Translations under genes and position numbers: made by a program
Notes under the pieces: model-generated
The model's database searches: none
Told to the model about the DNA's origin: nothing
What the model saw: the letters and a program-made list of their open reading frames with translations, nothing else
Part shown: one piece after another, positions 43,547-55,656 of the stretch
Layout of the letters: each line of letters begins with the position of its first letter
Position numbering within the stretch: the first letter of the stretch is position 1
Assembly (NCBI GenBank): GCA_029990175.1
Contig: JARKIP010000021.1
Location: 19,101,501 to 19,165,500 of the forward strand
Length of the DNA: 64,000 nucleotides
Reading direction: 5' to 3'
DNA from: Petunia secreta
Taxonomy: Eukaryota; Streptophyta; Magnoliopsida; Solanales; Solanaceae

Positions 43547-45006
43547 TTTTTATTTTATGCTTTGTTATTTTCCTTTTTTTGGAATAATATTTTATTTTGT
43601 ACAAGTGAAAAAACAACACCACTGTCTAATTTATAGAAAACAAAAACACAAAAAACATGTAAAAAATATTTCTTCTATTTAGCTGACATTGTACCTCAAA
43701 AAAAGCTGTAAAAATTCCTTGCATCTTTCTCTGAAAATTCAACAAAATCCAATTAAGAAGATATCACTTTTTTTTTAATAGGTGGGGTCGTATCTGTATA
43801 GGATAAGATTGAACTAAGATTTTCAACTGTATTAAAGTAACAGTATTACACAGTTGACAACACAAAAAGAAATCAAAGAGATTCTGGAAAGATTTTGTAA
43901 TTTAAATTACTACAACAGACCTCTATTCTAAAATATATTGAAATCCACAAAATATTTTCTACTTTAATTTTGCAAATCCACAGCATTTGTGTCGAGTAAC
44001 TTTGTTGCTATAAAATCCTGGGACTCGTTACTTATTTTAGAAGTACACCCAGCATAATGACCTGGAAATTCTTTACCATATTTAATTCACATTGTTATAT
44101 TGTTGACAATACATGAAGAAAAGTAGATAGATTCTTTTGTCGTTTTACATGACAAGTCAAGTCAATAAAAAATCTAGGAAGATTCTGTAATTTAAATTAC
44201 TATAAGAACTCTTTTACAATATTTAAAATCCACAACATATTCTGTTTTATAACTTTCAAAAGTCTGTAGTTTGAATATGAGCAACATTTTCATAATCACA
44301 AAAATTAATAATATTTATTCATATATAAAAAACTGCTATCACATACATTAGTCCCAGTACTTGTGCTGGGGCCATGGTGTTATGCAGCTGAAAAATAACA
44401 GCATTTTGATCTGGGGTCCAATACTCATATTTGTAAACTAATCCCAGTACTTGTGTTTGAGCAATAGTGTTATGCAGTTGAAAATAAAAGCATTTTGATC
44501 TGGGGGTCCTATACTAATAATTGTAAAGTAATATAAGTACTTGTAATATGTATTTTACTCCAGTACTTGTAATATGAGCAACATTTTCATAATGACCAAA
44601 ATTTAATAATATTTATTCATATATAAAAAACTGCTATAAAAAATGCATTAGTCCCCAATACTTCTGCTGGAGCCATAGTGTTATGCATTTGAAAATAACA
44701 GTATTTTTGATCTGGGTCCTATACTCATAATTGTAAACTAATCCAGTACTTGTAATGTGGCTAGAACTTCAATCCTCGTGCACAGAACTTCTACTCACAT
44801 GGAATATGATCTTCCAGTACTTGTAATAGGATTGAATTTTTGTTTCCTATTTCAGTTATTTATCAAGCATTACAGTTACTTGATAACATATGCAAATATA
44901 TAAAACACAATTAGATAAGAAATAATACATAAACACAATAGTTTTAATTAGAACACAAAATATATAGAGTACTCATAGACAATACATATTAAACTACTAC
45001 TAGAAA
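43547..45006. other. Gene-free stretch rich in CCCAG...CTGGG repeats
   Basis: No ORF of note. Between 44330 and 44830 at least four copies of a roughly 130-base phrase occur: a CCCAGTACTTGTGCTGGGG-like core, then AGTGTTATGCAG, ATAACAGCATTTTGATCTGG and CTATACTCATAATTGTAAAC. They continue beyond B3-like gene 2 at 45780-46170. Confidence 0.7.
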
Positions 45007-45037
45007 TTATTCAATTACAATTGGATTATGTGCTGAT

Positions 45038-45073
<36 letters not shown>

Positions 45074-45555
45074 CTTCTTTCATCATCATCACCATCTCCC
45101 TCACCATCTTGATGGTTTATGACAGAAACTTTAAAAACAATAGATAGAATACCGTTGATCATCTCGTGCCATAGGTGATCAAAACGAAGTATATTACCTA
45201 TCCTGAAGCCTTTTTTAATAATCATATCCTTCCATCCATTATACAACCTTGCGTGTTTCCCATATTTGAAGTTCATCTCATATACATTATCATCATCTTC
45301 ACACATTATGCATGCCATTCCATTTTTATTTGGCAGCCTCCGCTTCCAACTTTTTGGGAAGATCTAAAAGGAATAATATTTCACAGTTAATAAAAAAAAT
45401 CCCAAAACACTGAAAAAATAAATGAAAAATATAAATAATAATTTGATCATTTCTTTTAACATACAAAATTATCTCTATCAAAGTAAGATGTTGTGATTTT
45501 CTTGTCGAAACTGCCTAGTTCCTCCACACGATCTTCATCTGCAATATCTTCTTTT
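45007..45555 (-). CDS. B3-like gene 2 with Asp run and PIVIE end
   Basis: Two recognised exons, 45555-45465 and 45363-45007 (GT-AG). The first has EDRVEELGSFDKKITTSY. The second has IFPKSWKRRLPNKNG, CIMCEDDDNVYEMNFKY, LYNGWKDMIIKKGFRIGN, LRFDHLWHEM and VFKVSVINHQDG, a B3-like DNA-binding fold. The tail is an Asp run and then GASAHNPIVIE. No stop interrupts the B3 part, unlike gene 1. The true start is unclear: a T-rich tract and AG precede 45555, suggesting an upstream exon, while an in-frame Met lies at 45650. It is probably nuclear. The acidic run plus PIVIE resembles a SUMO-interacting motif. Confidence 0.6.
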
Positions 45556-46228
45556 CTAAAAAAAAAAAAAACTATGTAGTTTATAAGAGGAAATGAAGTC
45601 TCAAAAAACTTTGTAGTTTGATTTAACTGCAAAAGGTTATTTATAGTCAAAAAGTCTAAGTGGATATGTATTTTTAAAAAAATACATTAAATGTAGTCAA
45701 AGAAGTTATATTTTCTATGGTCTTTATAGTGTCTATACGTTATCAATTGCAACAAAGATTCTGTAACTTAAATTACTATCATAAAATTTAATAATATTTA
45801 TTCATATATAAAAAACTGCTATAACATACATTAGTACCCCAGTACTTGTGCTGGAGCCATAGTGTTATGAAGCTGAAAATAACAACATTTTGATCTGCGG
45901 TACTATACTCATAATTGTAAACTAAATCCCAGTACTTGTGTTGGACCATCGTGTTATGCAGTTGAAAAATAACAGCATTTTGATATGAGGGATCCTATAC
46001 AAATAATTGTAAATTAATCTCAGAATCACAAAATTTAATAATATTTATTCATATATAAAAAACTGCTATCACAAACATTAATCCCCAGTACTTTTGCTGG
46101 AGCTATATTGTTATGCAGTTGAAAATTACAGCATTTTTATCTGGGTCCTATACTTATAACTGTAAACTAATTGAAAATTATAGACTAATAATTAAAAATG
46201 ACAACATAGAAACTTCACATAAACTCCA
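45556..46228. other. Intergenic stretch with further CCCAG...CTGG repeats
   Basis: No gene. Three copies of the 44.3 kb repeat phrase occur at about 45838, 45932 and 46084. Confidence 0.6.
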
Positions 46229-46509
46229 TTATGGAGATCCTGGTGCAAGGTTAAAATTAAGATGTGCTGCTATAGCTTCAATAGTGCGGCAGATCATTCC
46301 CACTTGTCGCCTTTGCACGTGACACATATCTCAAATATCATTTTGCATTTGCTGTATTACATTAATGTGTTCCTGCATCTGGCCCTACAGGACTGCAACA
46401 TCCCAATTTAGATTATTTGGAAATCCTGGTGTGGTGGGGGTGGTGGTGGTAGTGGTGGCCCTGACTGTGCTGGTGACGGTACTGGTTGATTGACACTACT
46501 TTCAGACAT
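46229..46509 (-). pseudogene. Proline-rich coiled-coil gene, frameshifted
   Basis: It starts MSESSVNQPVPSPAQSG, then a Pro run (PPLPPPPPP). A frame change near 46420 and stops at about 46390 and 46340 interrupt a frame that otherwise reads GFPNNLNWDVAVL, GQMQEHINVIQQMQNDI, QVGMICRTIEAIAAHLNFN and ends LAPGSP. The helix layout resembles the coiled-coil part of the gene at 48271 (both end in a Pro/Gly-rich tail), with a Pro head in place of NGH. Confidence 0.45.
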
Positions 46510-46832
46510 TGTTGTACTTGAAGTATAAAAATCTAAACATAGATAATTGTAATAATAAGATGATAAGAAAAAACTATAAGTTGATATGTATTTATAGAAT
46601 AAATTCCATAATCAAATAACAATTGCGACTTATAATTGAAAATGCACCATTACATAAGAGTTGTGATGTTGTTTACTGAACAATCACAATTCAAAAAACA
46701 ACAGTTACATTACACATACATAACTGCACCAAAAACTCAGATATTGTTTACCAAAAATTGTAAACAGACACATAAATAAAGTAAAAAAATTCAATAGACA
46801 TTGAACTAAAACACACAAATATGCTACCTTAT

Positions 46833-47275
46833 TCAGGCATCTTTAACAGTAGAGCCAGAACTAGAACTAGAACTTGAACTTAAAGGTTCTAGTTCAGGCT
46901 GCCAAATACTAACATTTAAAACCACACGATCTAAGGATTCCAAAACCCTAAAATGTAGCGTACTTCCTACTCCAAGATTGTTACTACGAACAAACTCCCT
47001 CCATCCATTACAAAGCTTTCTCTGTCTTCTCAGTTTTAGGTAGTTCATCTGGAAATGACTACCACGGCAAATAAGAGTGGCTGGCACATCACGTCTTGGA
47101 AGCATAATTGCCAACCATACTGGCAAAATCGACAAAACAAAACAAAAGAAGAAAGACAATATTTTATAATAACAACAAACAAAACTAACACTTTAAAAAA
47201 ATGCTACGATTAACTTACAAACTGATCTAATTCAGCATCCAATTCACTTAACACTGCTTCTACGACTGTTTCCAT
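46833..47275 (-). pseudogene. B3-like gene 3, divergent
   Basis: Probable exon 1 is 47275-47219 (METVVEAVLSELDAELDQF), with a GTAAGTT donor. The main exon reads VWLAIMLPRRDVPATLI, MNYLKLRRQRKLCNGWREFV, NNLGVGSTLHFRVLE and VVLNVSIWQPELEP, then a Ser run (SSSSSSSSGS) and KDA, a B3-like pattern without the Asp/PIVIE tail. The only AG near the start of the main exon leaves the two parts out of phase, so either the exon boundary differs or the gene is broken. A second copy of exon 1 lies at 47774-47716 (MGPVVEAVLNELDVELDQF). Confidence 0.5.
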
Positions 47276-48270
47276 CTTAAAAATACAAAAAAAAATTTAG
47301 GGGTTCCTTCACTAACAAATATTTGTGAAAAAATGTTCTCTAATATTCTGGGGATAGCTTATTTATAAGATAGCAGTTACTGTTCTCTAATATTAACTTT
47401 TGTTCAGCTGTTATGGTGAAACAATAGATTAAAATATCAGAATAAATGTAGTAAAAAATGGTAGGTTTTGTATGGTTTTCCCTATTTCTTTCTAGTTTCC
47501 AAAAATAATAAAGTCCAGACTTTTCGAATCCCAATGTTAGGGAGACAATTAAATGCTGGTATTTCTGTATTTTTATTCACACAGACTTAAAAAAAGCTGG
47601 GGTCAGCTTCTATATTTACCATAACGTCCCAGTGTAAAATACTGAGAGTGAAGACTGCGAAGCATAAGAAGAAAAACAAAAAAATAACACTTTAAAAAAA
47701 TGGCATGATTAACTTACAAACTGATCTAATTCAACATCCAATTCATTCAACACTGCTTCAACGACTGGTCCCATCTTAAAAATAAAAAAATATTTACGTG
47801 TTCTATTCAGTAACAAAGTGGTCTATTTTTATTAAAATAATTATACAAGAAATGATCTCAATTATACTGTATTGTCCTTCTGCTTTTGGATGATAGTAAA
47901 GATTCTTCCTTCTTTATATAAAAGCTGCGCATTGCTTGTTCTTTTCCTTTACGATGGAGAATTGGGGCCAAGATACAAAACTAAGACTTCATTATAAAGA
48001 GCATTAGAAAAATAAAATATAAAAACTCAAATGTCCATGTGCCTTAATTTACTACCCACAGCAAAAACATATGGGGCATCCATGTGCCTTATTTTAGATA
48101 CCATTTTTCACACAAAACAAACGCAAACTTACAGACATTTTAATTAACATTAACATAAAAATTAAAGAAAAAAGGATACTTCTAAAAACACAAAAGAAGT
48201 ATCCTCAAAGTCCCACCATTTCTTCTATACAACATAAGTTTATTAACAAACATAACAAACATAGTAAAAA
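47276..48270. other. Intergenic stretch with a duplicated B3 exon 1
   Basis: Contains the extra exon-1 copy at 47716-47774 with its own donor, but no B3 body after it. Otherwise AT-rich, with the hairpin at 48174-48204. Confidence 0.6.
48174..48204 (-). repeat. 3' hairpin, copy 3
   Basis: GGATACTTCT and AGAAGTATCC, ten perfect pairs, about 65 bases beyond the stop of the NGH gene at 48271. Confidence 0.8.
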
Positions 48271-48591
48271 TTAGTTCTCTGGTAACCCTGGTGGAGTATG
48301 TACTTCATTATAATTTGGGATTTGTCTGATTGCCCTCATCATCCTTGTCATTTGTCGCTCATTCCTTTCAATCCTCTGATTTTGCCGAATAATTAATAAT
48401 CGGAGGTGATCTACAGTACGAGTCAACTGCTCAATGTCTCCCTGCAACCCTACAATCTCCCAATGTAAATCACGCCCTATTTGCTCTGTAGAATGCACAT
48501 TTTGAAGTGCATGTCCATTCTCAACTACATGCCCATTTTTAAGTGCATGTCCATTCTCAACTACATGTCCATTTTCCTGTGGGAGAGACAT
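48271..48591 (-). CDS. NGH-repeat coiled-coil protein gene 2 (intact)
   Basis: An intact 106-residue frame. The start at 48591 (MSLPQENGHVVENGHALKNG) is chosen because it gives the clean NGH head and an upstream Met at 48738 would add residues lacking the pattern. Four NGH units alternate with VVE, ALK and ALQ. A helix follows (IVGLQGDIEQLTRTVDHLRL), then an Arg/Gln-rich part (IIRQNQRIERNERQMTRMMR) and a Pro-rich end (VHTPPGLPEN). The family is unknown. Pieces of this gene recur at 49078 and at the junction of every unit of the downstream tandem array. Confidence 0.6.
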   Translation of the reverse strand: MSLPQENGHVVENGHALKNGHVVENGHALQNVHSTEQIGRDLHWEIVGLQGDIEQLTRTVDHLRLLIIRQNQRIERNERQMTRMMRAIRQIPNYNEVHTPPGLPEN

Positions 48592-49077
48592 TTTTTTTTC
48601 TAAAAGACCGCACAAGCAAATAAAAAATTTGAGACAAATTTGAGTGATGATTCTATATTGAAAGACTGTATTTATAGACAGATAGGCATGCCCCACAACT
48701 GCACCCCTAAAAAATAGGAATGCTAGTAATGAACTCATAACTGCACACCCCTAATTATATTGGTGAAATAATTATACTAAGTAATTATACCCAGTATGTT
48801 AACTGGGGGCGCTGGTACTTCATAAGTAGACTCACAGTATTTTGGGCTGGAGGGATGAAAATGTATGCTAAAGTACTGGGGCACAAGTACTTAAAAATAC
48901 AGAGTCCCAGTATTGGTGCTGGGGGTACTTACAGGCATTTTAATTAACATTAACATAAAAATTACAGAAAAAAGGATACTTCTAAAAACACAAAAGAAGT
49001 ATCCCATAAGTCCACCCATTTCTTCTATACAACATAAGTTTATTAAAAAACATAACAAATATAGTAAAAATTAGTTC
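48592..49077. other. Intergenic stretch with hairpin copy 4
   Basis: Several CCCAG...CTGGG motifs occur at 48792, 48850-48890 and 48906-48923. The fourth hairpin (48974-49004) lies before a partial second copy of the NGH gene. Confidence 0.6.
48974..49004 (-). repeat. 3' hairpin, copy 4
   Basis: GGATACTTCT and AGAAGTATCC, ten perfect pairs, downstream of the partial NGH gene copy at 49078-49350. Confidence 0.8.
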
Positions 49078-49350
49078 TCTGGTGACCCTGGTGGATTACT
49101 TCATTATAGTTTGGGATTTGTCTGATTGCTCTCATCACTTGTCATTTATCGCTCATTCCTTTCAATCATCTGATTTTGCCGAATAATTAATAATCGGAGG
49201 TGATCTACAGTACGAGTCAACTGCTCAATGTCTCCCTGCAACCCTGCAATCTTCCAATATAAATCACGCCCTGTTTGCTCTGTAGAATGCACATTTGAAG
49301 TGCATGTCCATTCTCAACTACATGCCCATTTCCCCATGGGAGAGACCCAG
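49078..49350 (-). pseudogene. Degenerate copy of the NGH gene
   Basis: Matches 48271-48590 with small deletions that break the frame. One deletion near 49295 shifts the NGH head (GNGHVVENGHALQ) away from the helix frame, and others affect the C-terminus around 49100. Its 5' portion from about 49161 is the part that is carried into the tandem array. Confidence 0.7.
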
Positions 49351-49581
49351 TATTGGTGTTGCGGGGTACAGGTACTTCATATGTGAACTCACAGTATATA
49401 GATACTAACATTGTTTACCTAGAATTAAAGTATTAGCATCCCTATTTATATCCTTCAAAAGCTAAAAAAATAACAACAAACAAACAACATATATATGGTA
49501 TACATACTTCAAAAAATATGTACATTGCATTGTTTATAAAAACATAACAATATGTAGAATTCAAAAAGAATAAATAAAGAT

Positions 49582-50623
49582 TCAAAGAAATGGCAGCCTT
49601 CCATGTCCACAAGCTAGTTTCTCATCATGCTCTCCATAATCATCATTCAAATTCTCTGGTGGAGTTTCATAGCCTTCATCTCTCTTTGATCTTCCATGCA
49701 TCAGTAGATTAGCAGCAACCATTCTCCTGTAAATACTAATAGCTTCTACTCCCCATTCATATTTAAACAAATCCTGTCCGAGCATGAGTAGGTCTGTAAA
49801 CCTTGTTACAAAGAGACCACAGTCTGTGTCTCCTGATTGTTTTGGTGCTCTTTGATAAACAATATCAAGTTTCTTGTATGTCGTACCAAAATTAGGATAT
49901 TTAGTATGAAAATTCATCTCTTTTAGTAGCTGAGGTATAGCAATTGCATACATTGCCATCTTGATCTTCACAAAATGTTCATCCCCATAAAAAACCAAAT
50001 CATAGACATCTATTCTAGGATCTATTATAAAATAAACTTCCAACCAATAATGAGTGCAAGACATGTAATCATTAGGATCAACTGAAGTCTTCCTAATTGG
50101 CATAAAGACTTTTTCGACTTGAGTCCATGTTATGCCGCGTTGATTAGTAGACCCATTCACATACTCATTGAGGTTATTCTGCGTAGTTCCTTAAAACTGT
50201 GCTAGGTCAAAATCTAACTCAATCCTCTCTAAATCCTCCAATGTCAAGTCACGAATTCCAAAAACAACTTCTGCTGAAGGTTTATATTCTTTTTTCTTTT
50301 GTTGAGCACGAGTCCTTTTTCCTCCTTTCTTCTTCGCCTTCATTTGTTCAAAATCTTCATTATTCTTCCACTCTTTTTCCATTCTATCCTTCTTCTCTTT
50401 TATTCTCCTGGTCTTCTCTTCCTTTTCCATATTTTCAAAATAGGATTCAACCTTCGAAAAGAACGACGACTCTACAAAAAAATTAAAATTCAAGTCTGTC
50501 GTTGTGAACAACGCTGAGTAGTTTGTGAAATGATATACATGCTTCTTCCTAAGATAGTACAATATAACATCAATATGATGCATGACAGAAAAAATCACAA
50601 AACACAAACAAAATAAATTAGTT

Positions 50624-50695
<72 letters not shown>

Positions 50696-51322
50696 ACAAA
50701 AAAGCTGTAGAAAACCTCATTGGTAAGTAAATATCTTCTATCTGCAATCACTCTAAACCACATTTTGCTCTTCACTGAAACAGTATATAATTTAATTTTT
50801 TTCTGTGAATTGATGTTTGCAATTTTGTCATCATAAAGTTCGTCACCCCTGAAAAAGTTAAACACAAACAACATAAACAATACAAATTTACTAATATAAT
50901 CTACAACACCCTGTAACTTAAAATACACAAAAACTAAAACAAAATAAAATAAAATAACTTACACTTTAGAGACGCTGTTTTGATCAGTCACTTTCAAGCC
51001 TTTCTTCAACCATTGATAAAAAAAATTGCCAAACAATTAGACGTGGCATTGATAGTATGAAAAGGGCATACACTCTTATAAGAAGGCTTCTAATCACACT
51101 TTTCCTTTGGCTATAAATACCCGAATGGAGATAATAAGTGGCGGCTAATCTTACGAACCCTATGTCCCCTGCCTAACAGCTGTCCTCCTTTTGGATCATT
51201 TGATGGTTTGTCTGGCAAAACAGCAAAATCCATAACTTCCTCTTTTTTCACTGAACACTGCATAGCCGACTGTTGTTTAGATGAACACACATCTGCAATA
51301 TTCCTTGCACATACATCTGTTC
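49582..51322 (-). pseudogene. Ulp1-like 3' half, unit 1
   Basis: On the minus strand this has WLKKGLKVNDQNSVSK, an exon with GDELYDDKIANINSQKK, a (TA)n intron (about 50628-50691), HIDVILYYLRKKHVYHFT, a Lys/Glu-rich helix and the C48 peptidase end. The C48 end has THYWLEV (catalytic His), IDVYDLVF (Asp) and KQSGDTDCGLFV (Gln and Cys), so the triad and oxyanion Gln are still present. TAA after DLAQF (about 50193) splits the domain, and TAG lies before KPSYKS-type sequence. No AG acceptor is visible between the TA tract and HIDV. Unit-specific: YFIID where the others have YSIID. Confidence 0.8.
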
Positions 51323-51761
51323 CAGCATGCTTCCTTTCCTTTCAATCATCTGATTTTGCCGAATAATTAATAATCGGAGGTGATCTACAGTACGAGTCAA
51401 CTGCTCAATGTCTCCCTGCAACCCTGCAATCTTCCAATATAAATCACGCCCTGTTTGCTCTGTAGAATGCACATTTGAAGTGCATGTCCATTCTCAACTA
51501 CATGCCCATTTCCCCATGGGAGAGACCCAGTATTGGTGTTGCGGGGTACAGGTACTTCATATGTGAACTCACAGTATATAGATACTAACATTGTTTACCT
51601 AGAATTAAAGTATTAGCATCCCTATTTATATCCTTCAAAAGCTAAAAAAATAACAACAAACAAACAACATATATATGGTATACATACTTCAAAAAATATG
51701 TACATTGCATTGTTTATAAAAACATAACAATATGTAGAATTCAAAAAGAATAAATAAAGAT

Positions 51762-52804
51762 TCAAAGAAATGGCAGCCTTCCATGTCCACAAGCTAGTTT
51801 CTCATCATGCTCTCCATAATCATCATTCAAATTCTCTGGTGGAGTTTCATAGCCTTCATCTCTCTTTGATCTTCCATGCGTCAGTAGATTAGCAGCAACC
51901 ATTTTCCTGTAAATACTAATAGCTTCTACTCCCCATTCATATTTAAACAAATCCTGTCCGAGCATGAGTAGGTCTGTAAACCTTGTTACAAAGAGACCAC
52001 AGTCTGTGTCTCCTGATTGTTTTGGTGCTCTTTGATAAACAATATCAAGTTTCTTGTATGTCGTACCAAAATTAGGATATTTAGTATGAAAATTCATCTC
52101 TTTTAGTAGCTGAGGTATAGCAATTGCATACATTGCCATCTTGATCTTCACAAAATGTTCATCCCCATAAAAAACCAAATCATAGACATCTATTCTAGGA
52201 TCTATTATAGAATAAACTTCCAACCAATAATGAGTGCAAGACATGTAATCATTAGGATCAACTGAAGTCTTCCTAATTGGCATAAAGACTTTTTCGACTT
52301 GAGTCCATGTTATGCCGCGTTGATTAGTAGACCCATTCACATACTCATTGAGGTTATTCTGCGTAGTTCCTTAAAACTGTGCTAGGTCAAAATCTAACTC
52401 AATCCTCTCTAAATCCTCCAATGTCAAGTCACGAATTCCAAAAACAACTTCTGCTGAAGGTTTATATTCTTTTTTCTTTTGTTGAGCACGAGTCCTTTTT
52501 CCTCCTTTCTTCTTCGCCTTCATTTGTTCAAAATCTTCATTATTCTTCCACTCTTTTTCCATTCTATCCTTCTTCTCTTTTATTCTCCTGGTCTTCTCTT
52601 CCTTTTCCATATTTTCAAAATAGGATTCAACCTTCGAAAAGAACGACGACTCTACAAAAAAAATTAAAATTCAAGTCTGTCGTTGTGAACAACGCTGAGT
52701 AGTTTGTGAAATGATATACATGCTTCTTCCTAAGATAGTACAATATAACATCAGTATGATGCATGACAGAAAAAATCACAAAACACAAACAAAATAAATT
52801 AGTT

Positions 52805-52856
<52 letters not shown>

Positions 52857-53482
52857 ACAAAAAAGCTGTAGAAAACCTCATTGGTAAGTAAATATCTTCT
52901 ATCTGCAATCACTCTAAACCATATTTTGCTCTTCACTGAAACAGTATATAATTTAATTTTTTTCTGTGAATTGATGTTTGCAATTTTGTCATCATAAAGT
53001 TCGTCACCCCTGAAAAAGTTAAACACAAACAACATAAACAATACAAATTTACTAATATAATCTACAACACCCTGTAACTTAAAATACACAAAAACTAAAA
53101 CAAAATAAAATAAAATAACTTACACTTTAGAGACGCTGTTTTGATCAGTCACTTTCAAGCCTTTCTTCAACCATTGATAAAAAAATTGCCAAACAATTAG
53201 ACGTGGCATTGATAGTATGAAAAGGGCATACACTCTTATAAGAAGGCTTCTAATCACACTTTTCCTTTGGCTATAAATACCCGAATGGAGATAATAAGTG
53301 GCGGCTAATCTTACGAACCCTATGTCCCCTGCCTAACAGCTGTCCTCCTTTTGGATCATTTGATGGTTTGTCTGGCAAAACAGCAAAATCCATAACTTCC
53401 TCTTTTTTCACTGAACACTGCATAGCCGACTGTTGTTTAGATGAACACACATCTGCAATATTCCTTGCACATACATCTGTTC
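51762..53482 (-). pseudogene. Ulp1-like 3' half, unit 2
   Basis: Same content and same two internal stops as unit 1. The TA tract is about 44 bases. An extra A in the run at 52656 (eight instead of seven) shifts the frame between FTTTDLNFNFF and ESSFFSKVESYF. The NGH-side text (ATCATCTG, CTTCCAATAT) is shared with unit 1 only. Confidence 0.8.
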
Positions 53483-53921
53483 CAGCATGCTTCCTTTCCT
53501 TTCAATCCTCTAATTTTGCCGAATAATTAATAATCGGAGGTGATCTACAGTACGAGTCAACTGCTCAATGTCTCCCTGCAACCCTGCAATCTCCCAATAT
53601 AAATCACGCCCTGTTTGCTCTGTAGAATGCACATTTGAAGTGCATGTCCATTCTCAACTACATGCCCATTTCCCCATGGGAGAGACCCAGTATTGGTGTT
53701 GCGGGGTACAGGTACTTCATATGTGAACTCACAGTATATAGATACTAACATTGTTTACCTAGAATTAAAGTATTAGCATCCCTATTTATATCCTTCAAAA
53801 GCTAAAAAAATAACAACAAACAAACAACATATATATGGTATACATACTTCAAAAAATATGTACATTGCATTGTTTATAAAAACATAACAATATGTAGAAT
53901 TCAAAAAGAATAAATAAAGAT

Positions 53922-54962
53922 TCAAAGAAATGGCAGCCTTCCATGTCCACAAGCTAGTTTCTCATCATGCTCTCCATAATCATCATTCAAATTCTTTGGT
54001 GGAGTTTCATAGCCTTCATCTCTCTTTGATCTTCCATGCGTCAGTAGATTAGCAGCAACCATTTTCCTGTAAATACTAATAGCTTCTACTCCCCATTCAT
54101 ATTTAAACAAATCCTGTCCGAGCATGAGTAGGTCTGTAAACCTTGTTACAAAGAGACCACAGTCTGTGTCTCCTGATTGTTTTGGTGCTCTTTGATAAAC
54201 AATATCAAGTTTCTTGTATGTCGTACCAAAATTAGGATATTTAGTATGAAAATTCATCTCTTTTAGTAGCTGAGGTATAGCAATTGCATACATTGCCATC
54301 TTGATCTTCACAAAATGTTCATCCCCATAAAAAACCAAATCATAGACATCTATTCTAGGATCTATTATAGAATAAACTTCCAACCAATAATGAGTGCAAG
54401 ACATGTAATCATTAGGATCAACTGAAGTCTTCCTAATTGGCATAAAGACTTTTTCGACTTGAGTCCATGTTATGCCGCGTTGATTAGTAGACCCATTCAC
54501 ATACTCATTGAGGTTATTCTGCGTAGTTCCTTAAAACTGTGCTAGGTCAAAATCTAACTCAATCCTCTCTAAATCCTCCAATGTCAAGTCACGAATTCCA
54601 AAAACAACTTCTGCTGAAGGTTTATATTCTTTTTTCTTTTGTTGAGCACGAGTCCTTTTTCCTCCTTTCTTCTTCGCCTTCATTTGTTCAAAATCTTCAT
54701 TATTCTTCCACTCTTTTTCCATTCTATCCTTCTTCTCTTTTATTCTCCTGGTCTTCTCTTCCTTTTCCATTTTCAAAATAGGATTCAACCTTCGAGAAGA
54801 ACGACGACTCTACAAAAAAAATTAAAATTCAAGTCTGTCGTTGTGAACAACGCTGAGTAGTTTGTGAAATGATATACATGCTTCTTCCTAAGATAGTACA
54901 ATATAACATCAATATGATGCATGACAGAAAAAATCACAAAACACAAACAAAATAAATTAGTT

Positions 54963-55030
<68 letters not shown>

Positions 55031-55656
55031 ACAAAAAAGCTGTAGAAAACCTCATTGGTAAGTAAATATCTTCTATCTGCAATCACTCTAAACCACATTT
55101 TGCTCTTCACTGAAACAGTATATAATTTAATTTTTTTCTGTGAATTGATGTTTGCAATTTTGTCATCATAAAGTTCGTCACCCCTGAAAAAGTTAAACAC
55201 AAACAACATAAACAATACAAATTTACTAATATAATCTACAACACCCTGTAACTTAAAATACACAAAAACTAAAACAAAATAAAATAAAATAACTTACACT
55301 TTAGAGACGCTGTTTTGATCAGTCACTTTCAAGCCTTTCTTCAACCATTGATAAAAAAATTGCCAAACAATTAGACGTGGCATTGATAGTATGAAAAGGG
55401 CATACACTCTTATAAGAAGGCTTCTAATCACACTTTTCCTTTGGCTATAAATACCCGAATGGAGATAATAAGTGGCGGCTAATCTTACGAACCCTATGTC
55501 CCCTGCCTAACAGCTCTCCTCCTTTTGGATCATTTGATGGTTTGTCTGGCAAAACAGCAAAATCCATAACTTCCTCTTTTTTCACTGAACACTGCATAGC
55601 CGACTGTTGTTTAGATGAACACACATCTGCAATATTCCTTGCACATACATCTGTTC
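53922..55656 (-). pseudogene. Ulp1-like 3' half, unit 3
   Basis: TA tract about 55 bases, followed by ACACACACAAC. A two-base loss near 54771 removes AT before TTTTCAAAAT. ETPPKNLND replaces ETPPENLND near the C-terminus. The unit's left edge carries CCTCTAATTTTGCC, shared only with unit 6. Confidence 0.8.

Noticed and set aside
50199..50486. Plus-strand frames opposite the Ulp1-like exons (Ser/Phe-rich, repeated in every unit)
   Set aside because: They are the complement of a Lys/Glu-rich coding region and carry no domain of their own.
50191..50928. Long minus-strand frame through the TA tract, with tens of alternating Ile-Tyr residues
   Set aside because: It reads through introns. The Ile-Tyr run is (TA)n sequence, and the frame is open only when the repeat length is in phase (units 1, 4 and 6).
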